A stretch of DNA of 64,000 bases, taken from positions 1,116,001 to 1,180,000 of the forward strand of contig NZ_CP118607.1 in NCBI RefSeq assembly GCF_028898945.1, written 5' to 3'. The translations under genes were made by a program, and so were the position numbers. The DNA comes from Pseudomonas sp. PSKL.D1. GTDB taxonomy: Bacteria > Pseudomonadota > Gammaproteobacteria > Pseudomonadales > Pseudomonadaceae. Of this stretch, positions 26,733-34,072 are shown in pieces (within the stretch, counting starts at the first letter, position 1; the number at the start of each line of letters is the position of its first letter). The notes below the pieces were generated by a model. That model made no database searches. It was given only the letters and a program-made list of their open reading frames with translations, and had not been told where the DNA came from.

Positions 26733-27338
26733 TCACACCTGTGGGCGGCTCATTTTGAACAGGTTGCCCAGCTCGAAGTAATCCGCCGGGCCACCACCAC
26801 GCAGGATCGGCTCGGCGGCAGCGGTGTCGTAAATGCCGTTCTTGAGCAGGTGTTCGGCAATGTGCACCGCCACCACTTCGCCCAGAATCAGCCAACTTGG
26901 CACCAACTCCTGGTCGGCCCGCTTGAGCTGCACGATCTGGCTTACCTTGCATTCGAAAGCTACCGGGGTCTCGGCCACTCGCGGCACGCTGACGACTCGC
27001 GATGGCGCAGTGGTCAGGCCGCTCAGTTCGAACTCATTGATATCGGCCGCCACGGCGGCGCAGCTCTGGTTCATCTGCTCGGCCAGGGGGCGGGTCGCCA
27101 GGTTCCACACGAATTCGCCGGTTTGCTCGATGTTGTTCAGGCTGTCTTTGCGCCCGACGCTGCAGAAGCCAATGATCGGCGGGATGTAGTTGAAGGCGTT
27201 GAAGAAGCTGTACGGCGCCAGGTTCAGTTGGCCGTCGCTGCTTTGGGAGGAGATCCAGCCGATCGGGCGGGGGCCGACGATGGCATTGAAGGGGTCGTGG
27301 GGCAGGCCGTGGCCTTTGGCGGGTTCGTAGTAATACAT
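26733..27338 (-). CDS. Flavin reductase-like FMN-binding split-barrel protein
   Basis: Protein of about 201 aa of the flavoredoxin/flavin reductase-like family. FNAIVGPRPIGWISSQSSDG followed by LNLAPYSFFNAFNYIPPIIG is the FMN-binding signature (P-R-P-I-G-W-I-S and N-x-A-P-Y-S-F-F). Such proteins bind FMN and act as reductases or oxidases in small two-component systems. The start at ATG 27338 has only a weak ribosome site; upstream in-frame sequence does not look conserved. No partner oxygenase is adjacent, except the ABM gene on the other strand. Confidence 0.85.
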   Translation of the reverse strand: MYYYEPAKGHGLPHDPFNAIVGPRPIGWISSQSSDGQLNLAPYSFFNAFNYIPPIIGFCSVGRKDSLNNIEQTGEFVWNLATRPLAEQMNQSCAAVAADINEFELSGLTTAPSRVVSVPRVAETPVAFECKVSQIVQLKRADQELVPSWLILGEVVAVHIAEHLLKNGIYDTAAAEPILRGGGPADYFELGNLFKMSRPQV

Positions 27339-27418
27339 CTGCGCTGGGCTTGCTGGCCCTACCTCTTGGGGGGTGAGGTGCCTAGTGTGCCAAGCCTTTT
27401 GCCACCTGAAAATGATCA

Positions 27419-27438
27419 AGCCCGGCCGAAGCCGGGCT
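27419..27438 (-). terminator. Rho-independent terminator-like hairpin after the repeat protein gene
   Basis: Arms AGCCCGGC and GCCGGGCT with a TTCG tetraloop on the minus strand, followed by TGATCATTTT. It lies 19 bp after the stop of the tandem-repeat protein gene. Confidence 0.75.
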
Positions 27439-27456
27439 GGTTGCACGCATCAGGCA

Positions 27457-27783
27457 TCAGCTGATGCGGTGGGCGTTGGTGCGGTCGAAGCCATCTTCGG
27501 CGAAGCGTTGGCCGCCGGTGCGGTCGAAGCCGTCTTCGGCGAAGCGTTGGCCGCCGGTGCGGTCGAAGCCGTCTTCGGCGAAGCGTTGGCCGCCGGTGCG
27601 GTCGAAACCATCTTCAGCGAAGCGCTGGGCGCCAGTGCGGTCGAAGCCGTCTTCAGCGTAGGTAGCAGACTGGGTCTGAGCTGCGGCGAAGGTGTGGGCG
27701 CTAGTGCGGTCGAAACCGTCTTCGGCGTAAGCGCCAGCAGCGAATACCGACAGGGCCAGGGTGAGGATCAGTTTGTTTTGCAT
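27457..27783 (-). CDS. Secreted tandem-repeat protein (EDGFDRT repeats)
   Basis: Protein of 108 aa with a cleavable signal peptide (MQNKLILTLALSVFAAGAYA). The mature part is almost entirely repeats of the core EDGFDRT: six copies in all, four of them in an exact 13-residue register (R-F-A-E-D-G-F-D-R-T-G-G-Q). The protein is acidic and hydrophilic, with no cysteines. Similar short EGFDRTG-containing exported proteins occur in Pseudomonas and are sometimes labelled phage infection proteins; I recall this but cannot verify it. A GGAGC site precedes the ATG, and the upstream 27825-27935 stretch is markedly AT-rich. Function is unknown. Confidence 0.8.
   Translation of the reverse strand: MQNKLILTLALSVFAAGAYAEDGFDRTSAHTFAAAQTQSATYAEDGFDRTGAQRFAEDGFDRTGGQRFAEDGFDRTGGQRFAEDGFDRTGGQRFAEDGFDRTNAHRIS
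27481..27675. repeat. Five 39-bp coding tandem repeats
   Basis: Units starting GCGGTCGAAG lie at 27481, 27520, 27559, 27598 and 27637, exactly 39 bp apart. The units at 27520 and 27559 are identical over all 39 bp, and the one at 27481 differs by a single base, so duplication is recent. A detached sixth copy of the core is at 27706. The period is a multiple of 3, so copy-number change keeps the reading frame. Confidence 0.95.
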
Positions 27784-28048
27784 GGTCGTTGCTCCGTTGG
27801 GTTTTGAGGTTGTTTGTTTCTATGGGTTTAATGCTACGCCGATTAATTTGATTAAAAAGCTCAAAAAATAGCGTTAAACAATCAACTTTATAGATGTATA
27901 GGGGCGCAAAAATACTTATCCAGTTCCATGTTGCTGCGCGCTGGTCACGCACAAGCCTCAAGGCGAAGCACAAGCTTCGCCAGCCATTGCAGATTGGGGG
28001 CGTAGAATTAATGGCCGGTTAAGGCAGCAAACAATGGCGCGAAAGGCA

Positions 28049-29188
28049 TCAGTTGCTGGAAATGCCCTGCACATTGATCTGGTAACGAGTACTGCGCCCG
28101 CCGCCGGGGAGGCGTGTCAGGCAGGCTTTCTCGAGGAGGTCCGCAAGATGGCGGGTTGCAGTGGCCTTGGAGACCTTTGCTACCGCTTGGTACTGGGCAG
28201 CACTGATACCGTCCTCAAAACCTCGTGGCCCGCCATCCATAAGCCGGTTGAGCACTTTGACCTGTTCGGGCAGCAAGTTGTCGGCACGGTGGGCATGCCA
28301 GAACCTGGCTTTGATCAGTACTCGGTCGACGCGCAGCAACGCCTGATCAAGGCTGCGCAGCAATGTGTCGAGGAACCAGCCCAGCCATTCGGTAATGTCC
28401 ACATCGCCTTTTTGGCTGCTTTCCAGTACACGGTAATAGCCGGCACGGTCCTCCAGAATGCTCGCGGACATGGCATAAAAGCGAATCGCCTGGCGCTCAC
28501 CCTGAGCGAGTGCCAGGTCGGTAATGGCGCGCGTCAGCCGTCCGTTGCCATCGTCGAAGGGGTGCAATGTCACGAACCAGAAGTGTGCGATACCGGCGCG
28601 TATCAGTGGGTCTAGGCCTGTGGCATGCCGGCTTTCGCTGAACCAGTGTAGAAAACGCTCGAGTTCATCTTCAAGGCCGCTGCGGGGCGGGGCTTCGAAG
28701 TGGACGGTGGGTTTGTCGATACGCCCGGAAATGATTTGCATTGGTGCATCGTCACGCAACTGGCCCACCAGTAACGGCTTAGCCAGGAGGTCGTTGTTTT
28801 CGGGAAACAACCAATGATGCCAGCTGAACAGGCGTTGCAGGGTCAGGGGGCGTGAGTAACCCTGCGTGGCATCGAGCATCAACGCTGCCAACCCTTCACT
28901 GCGTGCATTTGTGGGGCCAGCGTCATTGATACCCAGCCGCCGAGCCAGCGATGAACGTACCGAACCTACGTTCAGCTGTTCACCTTCGATTGCAGAGGAA
29001 GTGACGATGTTCTGCAGCAGTGTGTCGAGGATGTTTTCACTTTCGTCGAGTTCGTCTACCGCGCCGACCCTGCCCGACAAGCGACCTTGAGCTTCGACGC
29101 AACTGCGCAAAACGGGCGCAAGCTGCGCCTCGTTCCAGCGGAAGTCAGGCCAGTCCGGCTGTTGCCAGACCCAGAAAGGGGCGGTCAT
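28049..29188 (-). CDS. Fic-domain protein with N-terminal inhibitory helix and C-terminal winged helix
   Basis: Fic protein (379 aa). The N-terminus FWVWQQPDWPDFRWNE is the DUF4172-type cap. S64-S65-A-I-E68-G69 matches the inhibitory (S/T)xxxE(G/N) motif carried in cis (class II). The catalytic motif HPFDDGNGRLTR (residues 209-220) is intact, so AMP transfer from ATP is expected, with E68 restraining it. The C-terminal 90 residues look like a winged helix (YQAVAKVSKATATRHLADLL), suggesting DNA binding. Start ATG 29188 has GAGG 6 bp upstream. The target is unknown; the promoter region has repeated operator-like sites. Confidence 0.88.
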   Translation of the reverse strand: MTAPFWVWQQPDWPDFRWNEAQLAPVLRSCVEAQGRLSGRVGAVDELDESENILDTLLQNIVTSSAIEGEQLNVGSVRSSLARRLGINDAGPTNARSEGLAALMLDATQGYSRPLTLQRLFSWHHWLFPENNDLLAKPLLVGQLRDDAPMQIISGRIDKPTVHFEAPPRSGLEDELERFLHWFSESRHATGLDPLIRAGIAHFWFVTLHPFDDGNGRLTRAITDLALAQGERQAIRFYAMSASILEDRAGYYRVLESSQKGDVDITEWLGWFLDTLLRSLDQALLRVDRVLIKARFWHAHRADNLLPEQVKVLNRLMDGGPRGFEDGISAAQYQAVAKVSKATATRHLADLLEKACLTRLPGGGRSTRYQINVQGISSN

Positions 29189-29210
29189 GAGTACCTCGAC
29201 TCGGGGGCGT

Positions 29211-29271
29211 GAGCCGAATAATAGCGCTATTCGGCTCATTTGATGAGCCGAATAGCCGGATCAGTCGGCTC
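29211..29271. promoter_or_regulatory. Alternating GAGCCGAATA repeats upstream of the fic gene
   Basis: GAGCCGAATA at 29211-29220, its complement TATTCGGCTC at 29228-29237, GAGCCGAATA again at 29245-29254, and a partial TCGGCTC at 29265-29271. The first three are spaced by exactly 17 bp and alternate in orientation, so they form overlapping dyads. They start 23 bp upstream of the fic ATG. A cooperative operator is the likely use, possibly for the Fic protein's own winged helix. Confidence 0.65.
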
Positions 29272-29285
29272 ACGAGAATGGAAAA

Positions 29286-29312
29286 GGGGGCGTATCGTGT
29301 GGATACGCCCCC
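29286..29312 (-). terminator. Rho-independent terminator of the MFS gene
   Basis: Perfect 11-bp stem GGGGGCGTATC / GATACGCCCCC with a 5-nt loop, followed on the minus strand by TTTTC. It lies 24 bp after the stop of the 2-oxoglutarate-type transporter gene. Confidence 0.85.
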
Positions 29313-29335
29313 TTCGTCGAGCCCGTGAACCCCAC

Positions 29336-30655
29336 TCAGTCAGTAGTAATCCGCGAATGCTGCTTGGTGTCTTTCATGGTTGCATACACCAGCAACGAAC
29401 AGGCGATGCAGCCCGTCACGTACCAGTAGAAGCCGGTTTCCATGCCGTTGCTCTTGAACCACAGTGCCACGTACTCGGCGGTGCCGCCGAAGATCGACAC
29501 GGTCAGTGCGTAAGGCAGGCCTACACCCAGGGCGCGGATTTCGGTAGGGAACAGTTCGGCTTTGACCACGGCATTGATCGAGGTGTAGCCGCTGACGATG
29601 ATCAGCGCTGCCATGATCAGGAAGAACGCGCCCCACCAGGTCTGCACGGTGTGCAGGGTGCTGAGGATCGGTACGGTGAACAAGGTGCCCAACACGCCGA
29701 AGGCGATCAGGATCGGGCGACGGCCGATCTTGTCGGACAGCCCACCGATCACCGGCTGCAGGCACATGAACAGGAACAGGGTGGCCGCCGAAATGGTGGT
29801 TGAGTCACTGATGCTCATGCCCACGGTGTTGACCAGGTACTTCTGCATGTAAGTGGTGTAGGTGTAGAAGGCCAGGGTGCCGCCCATGGTCAGGCCGACC
29901 ACGGTCATCAGCTCTTTCGGGTGGCGCATCAGTGTGCGCATCAGGCTTTCCTTGGCCTTTTCCTTCTTGGTGAACGAGGCGGTTTCTTCCATGCCGCGAC
30001 GCAGGTACAGGGCCACGACCGCGCACAGGGCGCCGATCACGAACGGTACACGCCAGCCCCAGGCATACAGCTCTTCGGTGGTCAGTACGTTCTGCAGAAT
30101 GATCAGCACCGCCAGGGCAATGAGCTGGCCGGAGATCAGCGTCACGTACTGGAAGCTGGAGAAGAAGCCACGGCGGTCCTTGCTGGCCATTTCACTGAGG
30201 TAAGTGGCCGAGGTGCCGTATTCACCACCCACCGACAGGCCCTGCAGCAGGCGGGCAAGTACCAGCAGGATGGGCGCGGCAACACCGATGGTTTCGTACC
30301 CTGGGGTCAGGGCAATCACCAGCGAACCTGCGCACATCAGTAGTACCGATGCCATCAGTGCGGCTTTACGGCCTTTGCGGTCAGCGTACAGGCCCATCAG
30401 CCAGCCACCGATCGGGCGCATCAAAAAGCCCACGGCGAAGATCGCGGCGGTGTTGAGCAACTGTGCGGTGGAGTCGCCGGCGGGGAAGAAGGCTTTGGCG
30501 AAGTACAGCGAGAATGCAGCGTAGACGTACCAGTCGTACCATTCGACCATGTTGCCAACGGAGCCGCTGAAGATCGACTTGAGGCGGCTGGCGGTGGATT
30601 TTTCCGCGGCGGGCGCAATGGCCGCCCCGGCGGGCAGGGAGGTGGCGTTATCCAT
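29336..30655 (-). CDS. MFS 2-oxoglutarate/dicarboxylate:H+ symporter (KgtP-like)
   Basis: Twelve-segment transporter (439 aa) of the metabolite:H+ symporter family: FSGSVGNMVEWYDWYVYAAF, then LMGLYADRKGRKAALMASV, then [20 protein letters not shown]. It is related to PcaT at 2684-3973 but closer in signature to alpha-ketoglutarate permeases. It lies next to a DctB/DctD-like two-component system and has a -24/-12 promoter and upstream dyad, the layout known for 2-oxoglutarate uptake under MifS/MifR in P. aeruginosa (known from the literature, applied here by inference). Confidence 0.85.
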   Translation of the reverse strand: MDNATSLPAGAAIAPAAEKSTASRLKSIFSGSVGNMVEWYDWYVYAAFSLYFAKAFFPAGDSTAQLLNTAAIFAVGFLMRPIGGWLMGLYADRKGRKAALMASVLLMCAGSLVIALTPGYETIGVAAPILLVLARLLQGLSVGGEYGTSATYLSEMASKDRRGFFSSFQYVTLISGQLIALAVLIILQNVLTTEELYAWGWRVPFVIGALCAVVALYLRRGMEETASFTKKEKAKESLMRTLMRHPKELMTVVGLTMGGTLAFYTYTTYMQKYLVNTVGMSISDSTTISAATLFLFMCLQPVIGGLSDKIGRRPILIAFGVLGTLFTVPILSTLHTVQTWWGAFFLIMAALIIVSGYTSINAVVKAELFPTEIRALGVGLPYALTVSIFGGTAEYVALWFKSNGMETGFYWYVTGCIACSLLVYATMKDTKQHSRITTD

Positions 30656-30714
30656 CAGGGATACCTTCTCGTTGTTTTTGTGGAGCGCGCCGTAGCGCAG
30701 CTTGCCAGGGCAAT

Positions 30715-30730
30715 TGCAGAAGGTGTGCCA
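30715..30730 (-). promoter_or_regulatory. Sigma-54 (RpoN) -24/-12 promoter of the MFS gene
   Basis: Minus-strand TGGCACACCTTCTGCA, compared with consensus TGGCACG-N4-TTGCA, keeps the invariant GG and GC at the right 10-bp spacing. Transcription would start about 48 bp before the ATG at 30655. The nearby sigma-54 activator gene supports it. Confidence 0.85.
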
Positions 30731-30749
30731 AATGGGGGGGGCAATGATT

Positions 30750-30777
30750 CATTTGAGGGCATGGATGCCCCCAAATG
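30750..30777. promoter_or_regulatory. Upstream activator dyad for the sigma-54 promoter
   Basis: Near-perfect 28-bp palindrome: CATTTGAGGGCAT (30750-30762), GG, ATGCCCCCAAATG (30765-30777); 12 of 13 arm positions pair. It lies 20 bp upstream of the -24 element and is the natural candidate site for the DctD-like regulator encoded at 30910-32244. Confidence 0.7.
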
Positions 30778-30909
30778 CAGCAGCATCGCGGTCTACGTAG
30801 GGGCGAGCTTATCTCGCCAGTAATGGGAAAAGTCGCTTGGAATGTTCAGAAAAGCCTCATCGCAAGCGGATTATTGCCTATTGAAAGCCTTCAATAAGCG
30901 GATATCCGC

Positions 30910-32244
30910 CTATTCACGTATCACAAAATCTTCCCGCACCAACCCATGCCGCTGCATCTTTTCGTTCAGCGTCCGTCGCGGTAGCAGCAGGGCTTCCATG
31001 ACGCCCTTGATTTCGCCCTTGTGATGGCGCAACGCCGCCCGCAGGCATTGCGCCTCGAACGCCTCCATCTGGTCGGCCAGTGATTGCCCGGCAGGTGCCA
31101 CCTCAAGGTTTGGCGCCCCCAGCCCAAGCGCATGGCGCTCAGCCGCGTTGGCCAGTTCGCGCACATTGCCCGGCCAATCGTGAGACAGCAGTTGTGCCAA
31201 TTGCGCCCCCGGCAGTGGCGGGGCGGTACGGCCAAGCTTTTCGGCAGCCGCGCTGGCGAAATGCTCGAACAGCAAAGGGATGTCCTCGCGCCGTTCACGC
31301 AAGGGCGCCAGGCGCAATTCGGCCACATTCAGGCGGTAGGCCAGGTCTTCACGGAAGCGCCCGGCGCGGGCTTCTTCCAGCAGGTCGGGCTTGGTTGCGG
31401 CAATGATGCGCAGGTCGACGCTGATGCTTTGGTTGGCACCCAGCCGTTCGAGCTTCTGTTCCTGAATCACCCGCAGCAGCTTGGCCTGTTGGGCCAGCGG
31501 CATGCTTTCGATCTCATCGAGGAACACCGTACCGCCATTGGCATACTCAAGCTTCCCGATGCGCTTGCCTTGGGCTCCGGTGAATGCACCGCTTTCATGG
31601 CCGAACAGCTCGGCTTCGAAAAGCGCCTCGGGGATGGCAGCACAGTTCAGGGCCACGAAGGGCTTGTCGGCACGCGGGCCGAAGTCGTGCAGGCAGCGCG
31701 CCACGCGCTCCTTGCCGCTGCCGGTTTCGCCACGGATCAGTACATTGACGGGCAGGCTGGCAAGGTCGAGTACCTGCCGCCGTAATTGCTGCAAGCCTTG
31801 GGACATGCCCAGCAACGTGGTTTCCAGGCGTGACTTGAGGTCGGCCTGTTCATGCAGGCGGCGGTTCTCCAGCACCAGCTGGCGCTTTTCCAGCGCCCGG
31901 CGCAGGCTACCCAGCAGGTGTTGTGGGGTGAAGGGCTTTTCCAGGAAGTCATAGGCGCCGTTGCGCATGGCTTCCACGGCCATGGGCACATCGCCATGGC
32001 CGGTGAGCAGAATCACCGGCAAGTCGGGGTCGTCTGCTTGCAGGCGTTCGAGCAGTTGCAGCCCCCCAATGCCCGGCATGCGCACATCGCTGATGATCAC
32101 CCCGGGGAAATGCGGTGGCAGATGAGCAAGGCAATCTTCCGCCCGGGCGTACAGCTCAACGCTGAAGCCGGACAGGCTCAGCCACTGTTCAACGGCGCTG
32201 CGGATGCTGGCTTCATCATCGACGACGATCACCGAATTCAACAT
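30910..32244 (-). CDS. Sigma-54-dependent response regulator (DctD/MifR-like)
   Basis: NtrC-family activator of 444 aa. The receiver domain (1-120) has the phosphoacceptor D53 in ISDVRMPG. The AAA+ domain has Walker A GETGSGKE (172-179) and the sigma-54-contacting GAFTGA loop (219-224). The C-terminal Fis-type helix-turn-helix is GVMEALLLPRRTLNEKMQRH. Its ATG at 32244 overlaps the kinase gene's end by 7 bp, so both are co-translated. It probably activates the transporter gene at 29336-30655, whose sigma-54 promoter lies just downstream. C4-dicarboxylate or 2-oxoglutarate response is inferred. Confidence 0.92.
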   Translation of the reverse strand: MLNSVIVVDDEASIRSAVEQWLSLSGFSVELYARAEDCLAHLPPHFPGVIISDVRMPGIGGLQLLERLQADDPDLPVILLTGHGDVPMAVEAMRNGAYDFLEKPFTPQHLLGSLRRALEKRQLVLENRRLHEQADLKSRLETTLLGMSQGLQQLRRQVLDLASLPVNVLIRGETGSGKERVARCLHDFGPRADKPFVALNCAAIPEALFEAELFGHESGAFTGAQGKRIGKLEYANGGTVFLDEIESMPLAQQAKLLRVIQEQKLERLGANQSISVDLRIIAATKPDLLEEARAGRFREDLAYRLNVAELRLAPLRERREDIPLLFEHFASAAAEKLGRTAPPLPGAQLAQLLSHDWPGNVRELANAAERHALGLGAPNLEVAPAGQSLADQMEAFEAQCLRAALRHHKGEIKGVMEALLLPRRTLNEKMQRHGLVREDFVIRE

Positions 32245-33995
32245 ATAGGCTCCAGGTCGCGTGGCAGGGTAAGGCTCAGGCGGGCTCCGCCGGGCAGGTT
32301 CTCCACGCACAGTTGCCCACCGGCTTCAGTGATGATGCCATAGGAAATCGCCAGCCCCAGGCCTAGGCCTTCGCCCACGGGTTTGGTGGTGAAGAACGGG
32401 TCGAATACCTTGGCCAGGTTGGCTTCGGCAATGCCGCCACCGGAGTCAATGACGCTCAGGCGCCATTGCTCGCTGTCGGGTTCGATACGGACTTCCAGGC
32501 GTTTGAAGCGCTTGTCGGCCATGGCATCGAGGGCATTGCGCAGCAGGTTGATCAGGACCTGTTCGAGGCGGATGGCATCGCCACGCACCCAGGCGGGGCG
32601 CGCCAGGTAAAGGGCGACTTCAACTTCGTCGCTGCGGATGCGGGTGTCCAGCAGGTGCAAGGCCTGGTCGACCACGTTTGCCAGGTCCAGGCGCTCACGC
32701 AGGCCAACGGGGCTGTTGCGGGCGAAAGTCTTCAGGTGACTGGTGAGCGCAGCCATGCGCGTGAGCATCTGCTCCAGCGGTTCCAGGGCCTTGCGCGCGT
32801 CGTCGTATCGGCCATGGTCAAGCAGCAGGCGCAGGGTTTCCAGTTGCATGCGTTGGGTGGTCAGCGGCTGATTGATTTCATGGGCCATGGCTGCCGACAT
32901 CTGCCCCAGTGCGGCCAGCTTGGCCGATTGCACCAAACCTTCCTGGGCCGTGCGCAGTTCGCGGGTGCGCTCTTCAACCTGGCGCTTGAGCTCTTCCCGG
33001 CTGCGCTGACGCAGGCGGGCCAGGCGCAGGCGCTGGCTTACGAACAGGGCAGCGAACACCAGGCTCAGCCACACCGCGGCGGCGCCCAGCGCAGCGTTGC
33101 GGCCGTCGGCGGCCACCTGTGGCTTGCGCAGCAGGTGCAAGGTCCAGGCCTCGCCTGCGAGGGGCAGGCTTTCCCAAAGGTACTCGGCGTTGCCGTCCGG
33201 GCCTTGCACGCGGCTCAGGTGGCTGTTGCTGCCAAAGCGGGTGAGCACGTGATGTTGCAGGGGCACCAGCGGCTGCTTGTCGTACTGCCGGGTTTCGGCC
33301 AGTTCGGCGCGGTCGGCACCGGTAAGCGGGTGCAGCTCGCGGTAGCGCCAGCCGTCCTGGTTGGCGATGAAGGTGATGCCGCGCGCGTCGCTGACCAGCA
33401 AAATGTCGCTGCCTTGGCGCCATTCGCGCTCAAGCTCCGGGAACTCCAGCTTCACCACCATGGCGCCGAGAAAGCGCCCGTGCTCATCCGTTACGGCGCT
33501 CGAGAGGAAGTAACCCGGCACACCGCTTGTCACGCCCACCGCGTAAAAGCGCCCGCTGCCTTGGCTGCGGGTTTGTTTGAAATAGGGGCGAAAGCCGTAG
33601 TTGGACCCTACATAAGTGGTCGGCAACCGCCAGTTGCTGGCCGCCACGGCCAGGCCGGTGCGGTCGAGCAGTTCAAGGGTGGAAGAATTTGCCGCACCAT
33701 TGATGCGCTCCAGCTTACGGTTGAGCGCACCTTGTACCGGCTCGGTGATCGGGCCGCGCAAGGCGTCAATCAGTTCAGGGTCCAGGGCCAGCACCGCGGG
33801 CAAGGCACGGTAGCGCTCAATCAGGGTGTGCAAAGTGTTGGCGTACAGCCCCAATTGCAGGCTGGCGCGGCGGGCGTCTTCTTCCATGGCCTGGCGCTTG
33901 GCTTTTTGCATTGCCCAGCCGGCGCTCAGGGCAGTGCCAACCACAATCAGCAGGGTGATCAGCCCCAGGCGCAGGGCACGAATGGTGAAGGCCAT
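32238..33995 (-). CDS. Sensor histidine kinase (DctB/MifS-like)
   Basis: Membrane kinase of 585 aa. TM1 covers about residues 10-28, the periplasmic double-Cache domain about 30-300 (FRPYFKQTRSQGSGRFYAVG is a Cache hallmark), and TM2 about 302-320. A coiled coil, then HisKA with AMAHEINQPLT (H372) and the ATPase domain with GLGLGLAISYGI, follow. AMAHEINQPLT is typical of the DctB branch. An in-frame ATG at 34073 overlaps the bglX stop, but a strong hairpin lies between, so I prefer ATG 33995, right before the first hydrophobic segment. Confidence 0.9.
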   Translation of the reverse strand: MAFTIRALRLGLITLLIVVGTALSAGWAMQKAKRQAMEEDARRASLQLGLYANTLHTLIERYRALPAVLALDPELIDALRGPITEPVQGALNRKLERINGAANSSTLELLDRTGLAVAASNWRLPTTYVGSNYGFRPYFKQTRSQGSGRFYAVGVTSGVPGYFLSSAVTDEHGRFLGAMVVKLEFPELEREWRQGSDILLVSDARGITFIANQDGWRYRELHPLTGADRAELAETRQYDKQPLVPLQHHVLTRFGSNSHLSRVQGPDGNAEYLWESLPLAGEAWTLHLLRKPQVAADGRNAALGAAAVWLSLVFAALFVSQRLRLARLRQRSREELKRQVEERTRELRTAQEGLVQSAKLAALGQMSAAMAHEINQPLTTQRMQLETLRLLLDHGRYDDARKALEPLEQMLTRMAALTSHLKTFARNSPVGLRERLDLANVVDQALHLLDTRIRSDEVEVALYLARPAWVRGDAIRLEQVLINLLRNALDAMADKRFKRLEVRIEPDSEQWRLSVIDSGGGIAEANLAKVFDPFFTTKPVGEGLGLGLAISYGIITEAGGQLCVENLPGGARLSLTLPRDLEPIC

Positions 33996-34030
33996 GGGGC
34001 AGGTCCGGGATGAATGGGATATCGAAGCAG

Positions 34031-34062
34031 GCCTTTTCACAGGGCGCACCCCGTGAAAAGGC
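34031..34062 (-). terminator. Hairpin after bglX
   Basis: Perfect 10-bp arms GCCTTTTCAC and GTGAAAAGGC around a 12-nt GC-rich loop, 11 bp after the bglX stop on the minus strand. No clear T-run follows. It separates bglX from the kinase gene and argues against the kinase starting at 34073. Confidence 0.55.
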
Positions 34063-34072
34063 TGATACAGCA

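Noticed and set aside
27481..27675. CRISPR array
   Set aside because: The units are contiguous 39-bp coding repeats with no spacers, and there are no cas genes nearby.
27464..27807. Repetitive open frames on the plus strand (for example VRSKPSSAKRWPP repeats)
   Set aside because: Any 39-bp repeat is open in several frames. Only the minus-strand frame has a signal peptide, a ribosome site and a terminator.
30793..30820. GTAGGGGCGAGCTTATCTCGCC as another REP copy
   Set aside because: It has a GGCGAG/CTCGCC dyad and a related GTAGG start but lacks the TGTAGGAGCGG core, so membership in the REP family is uncertain.
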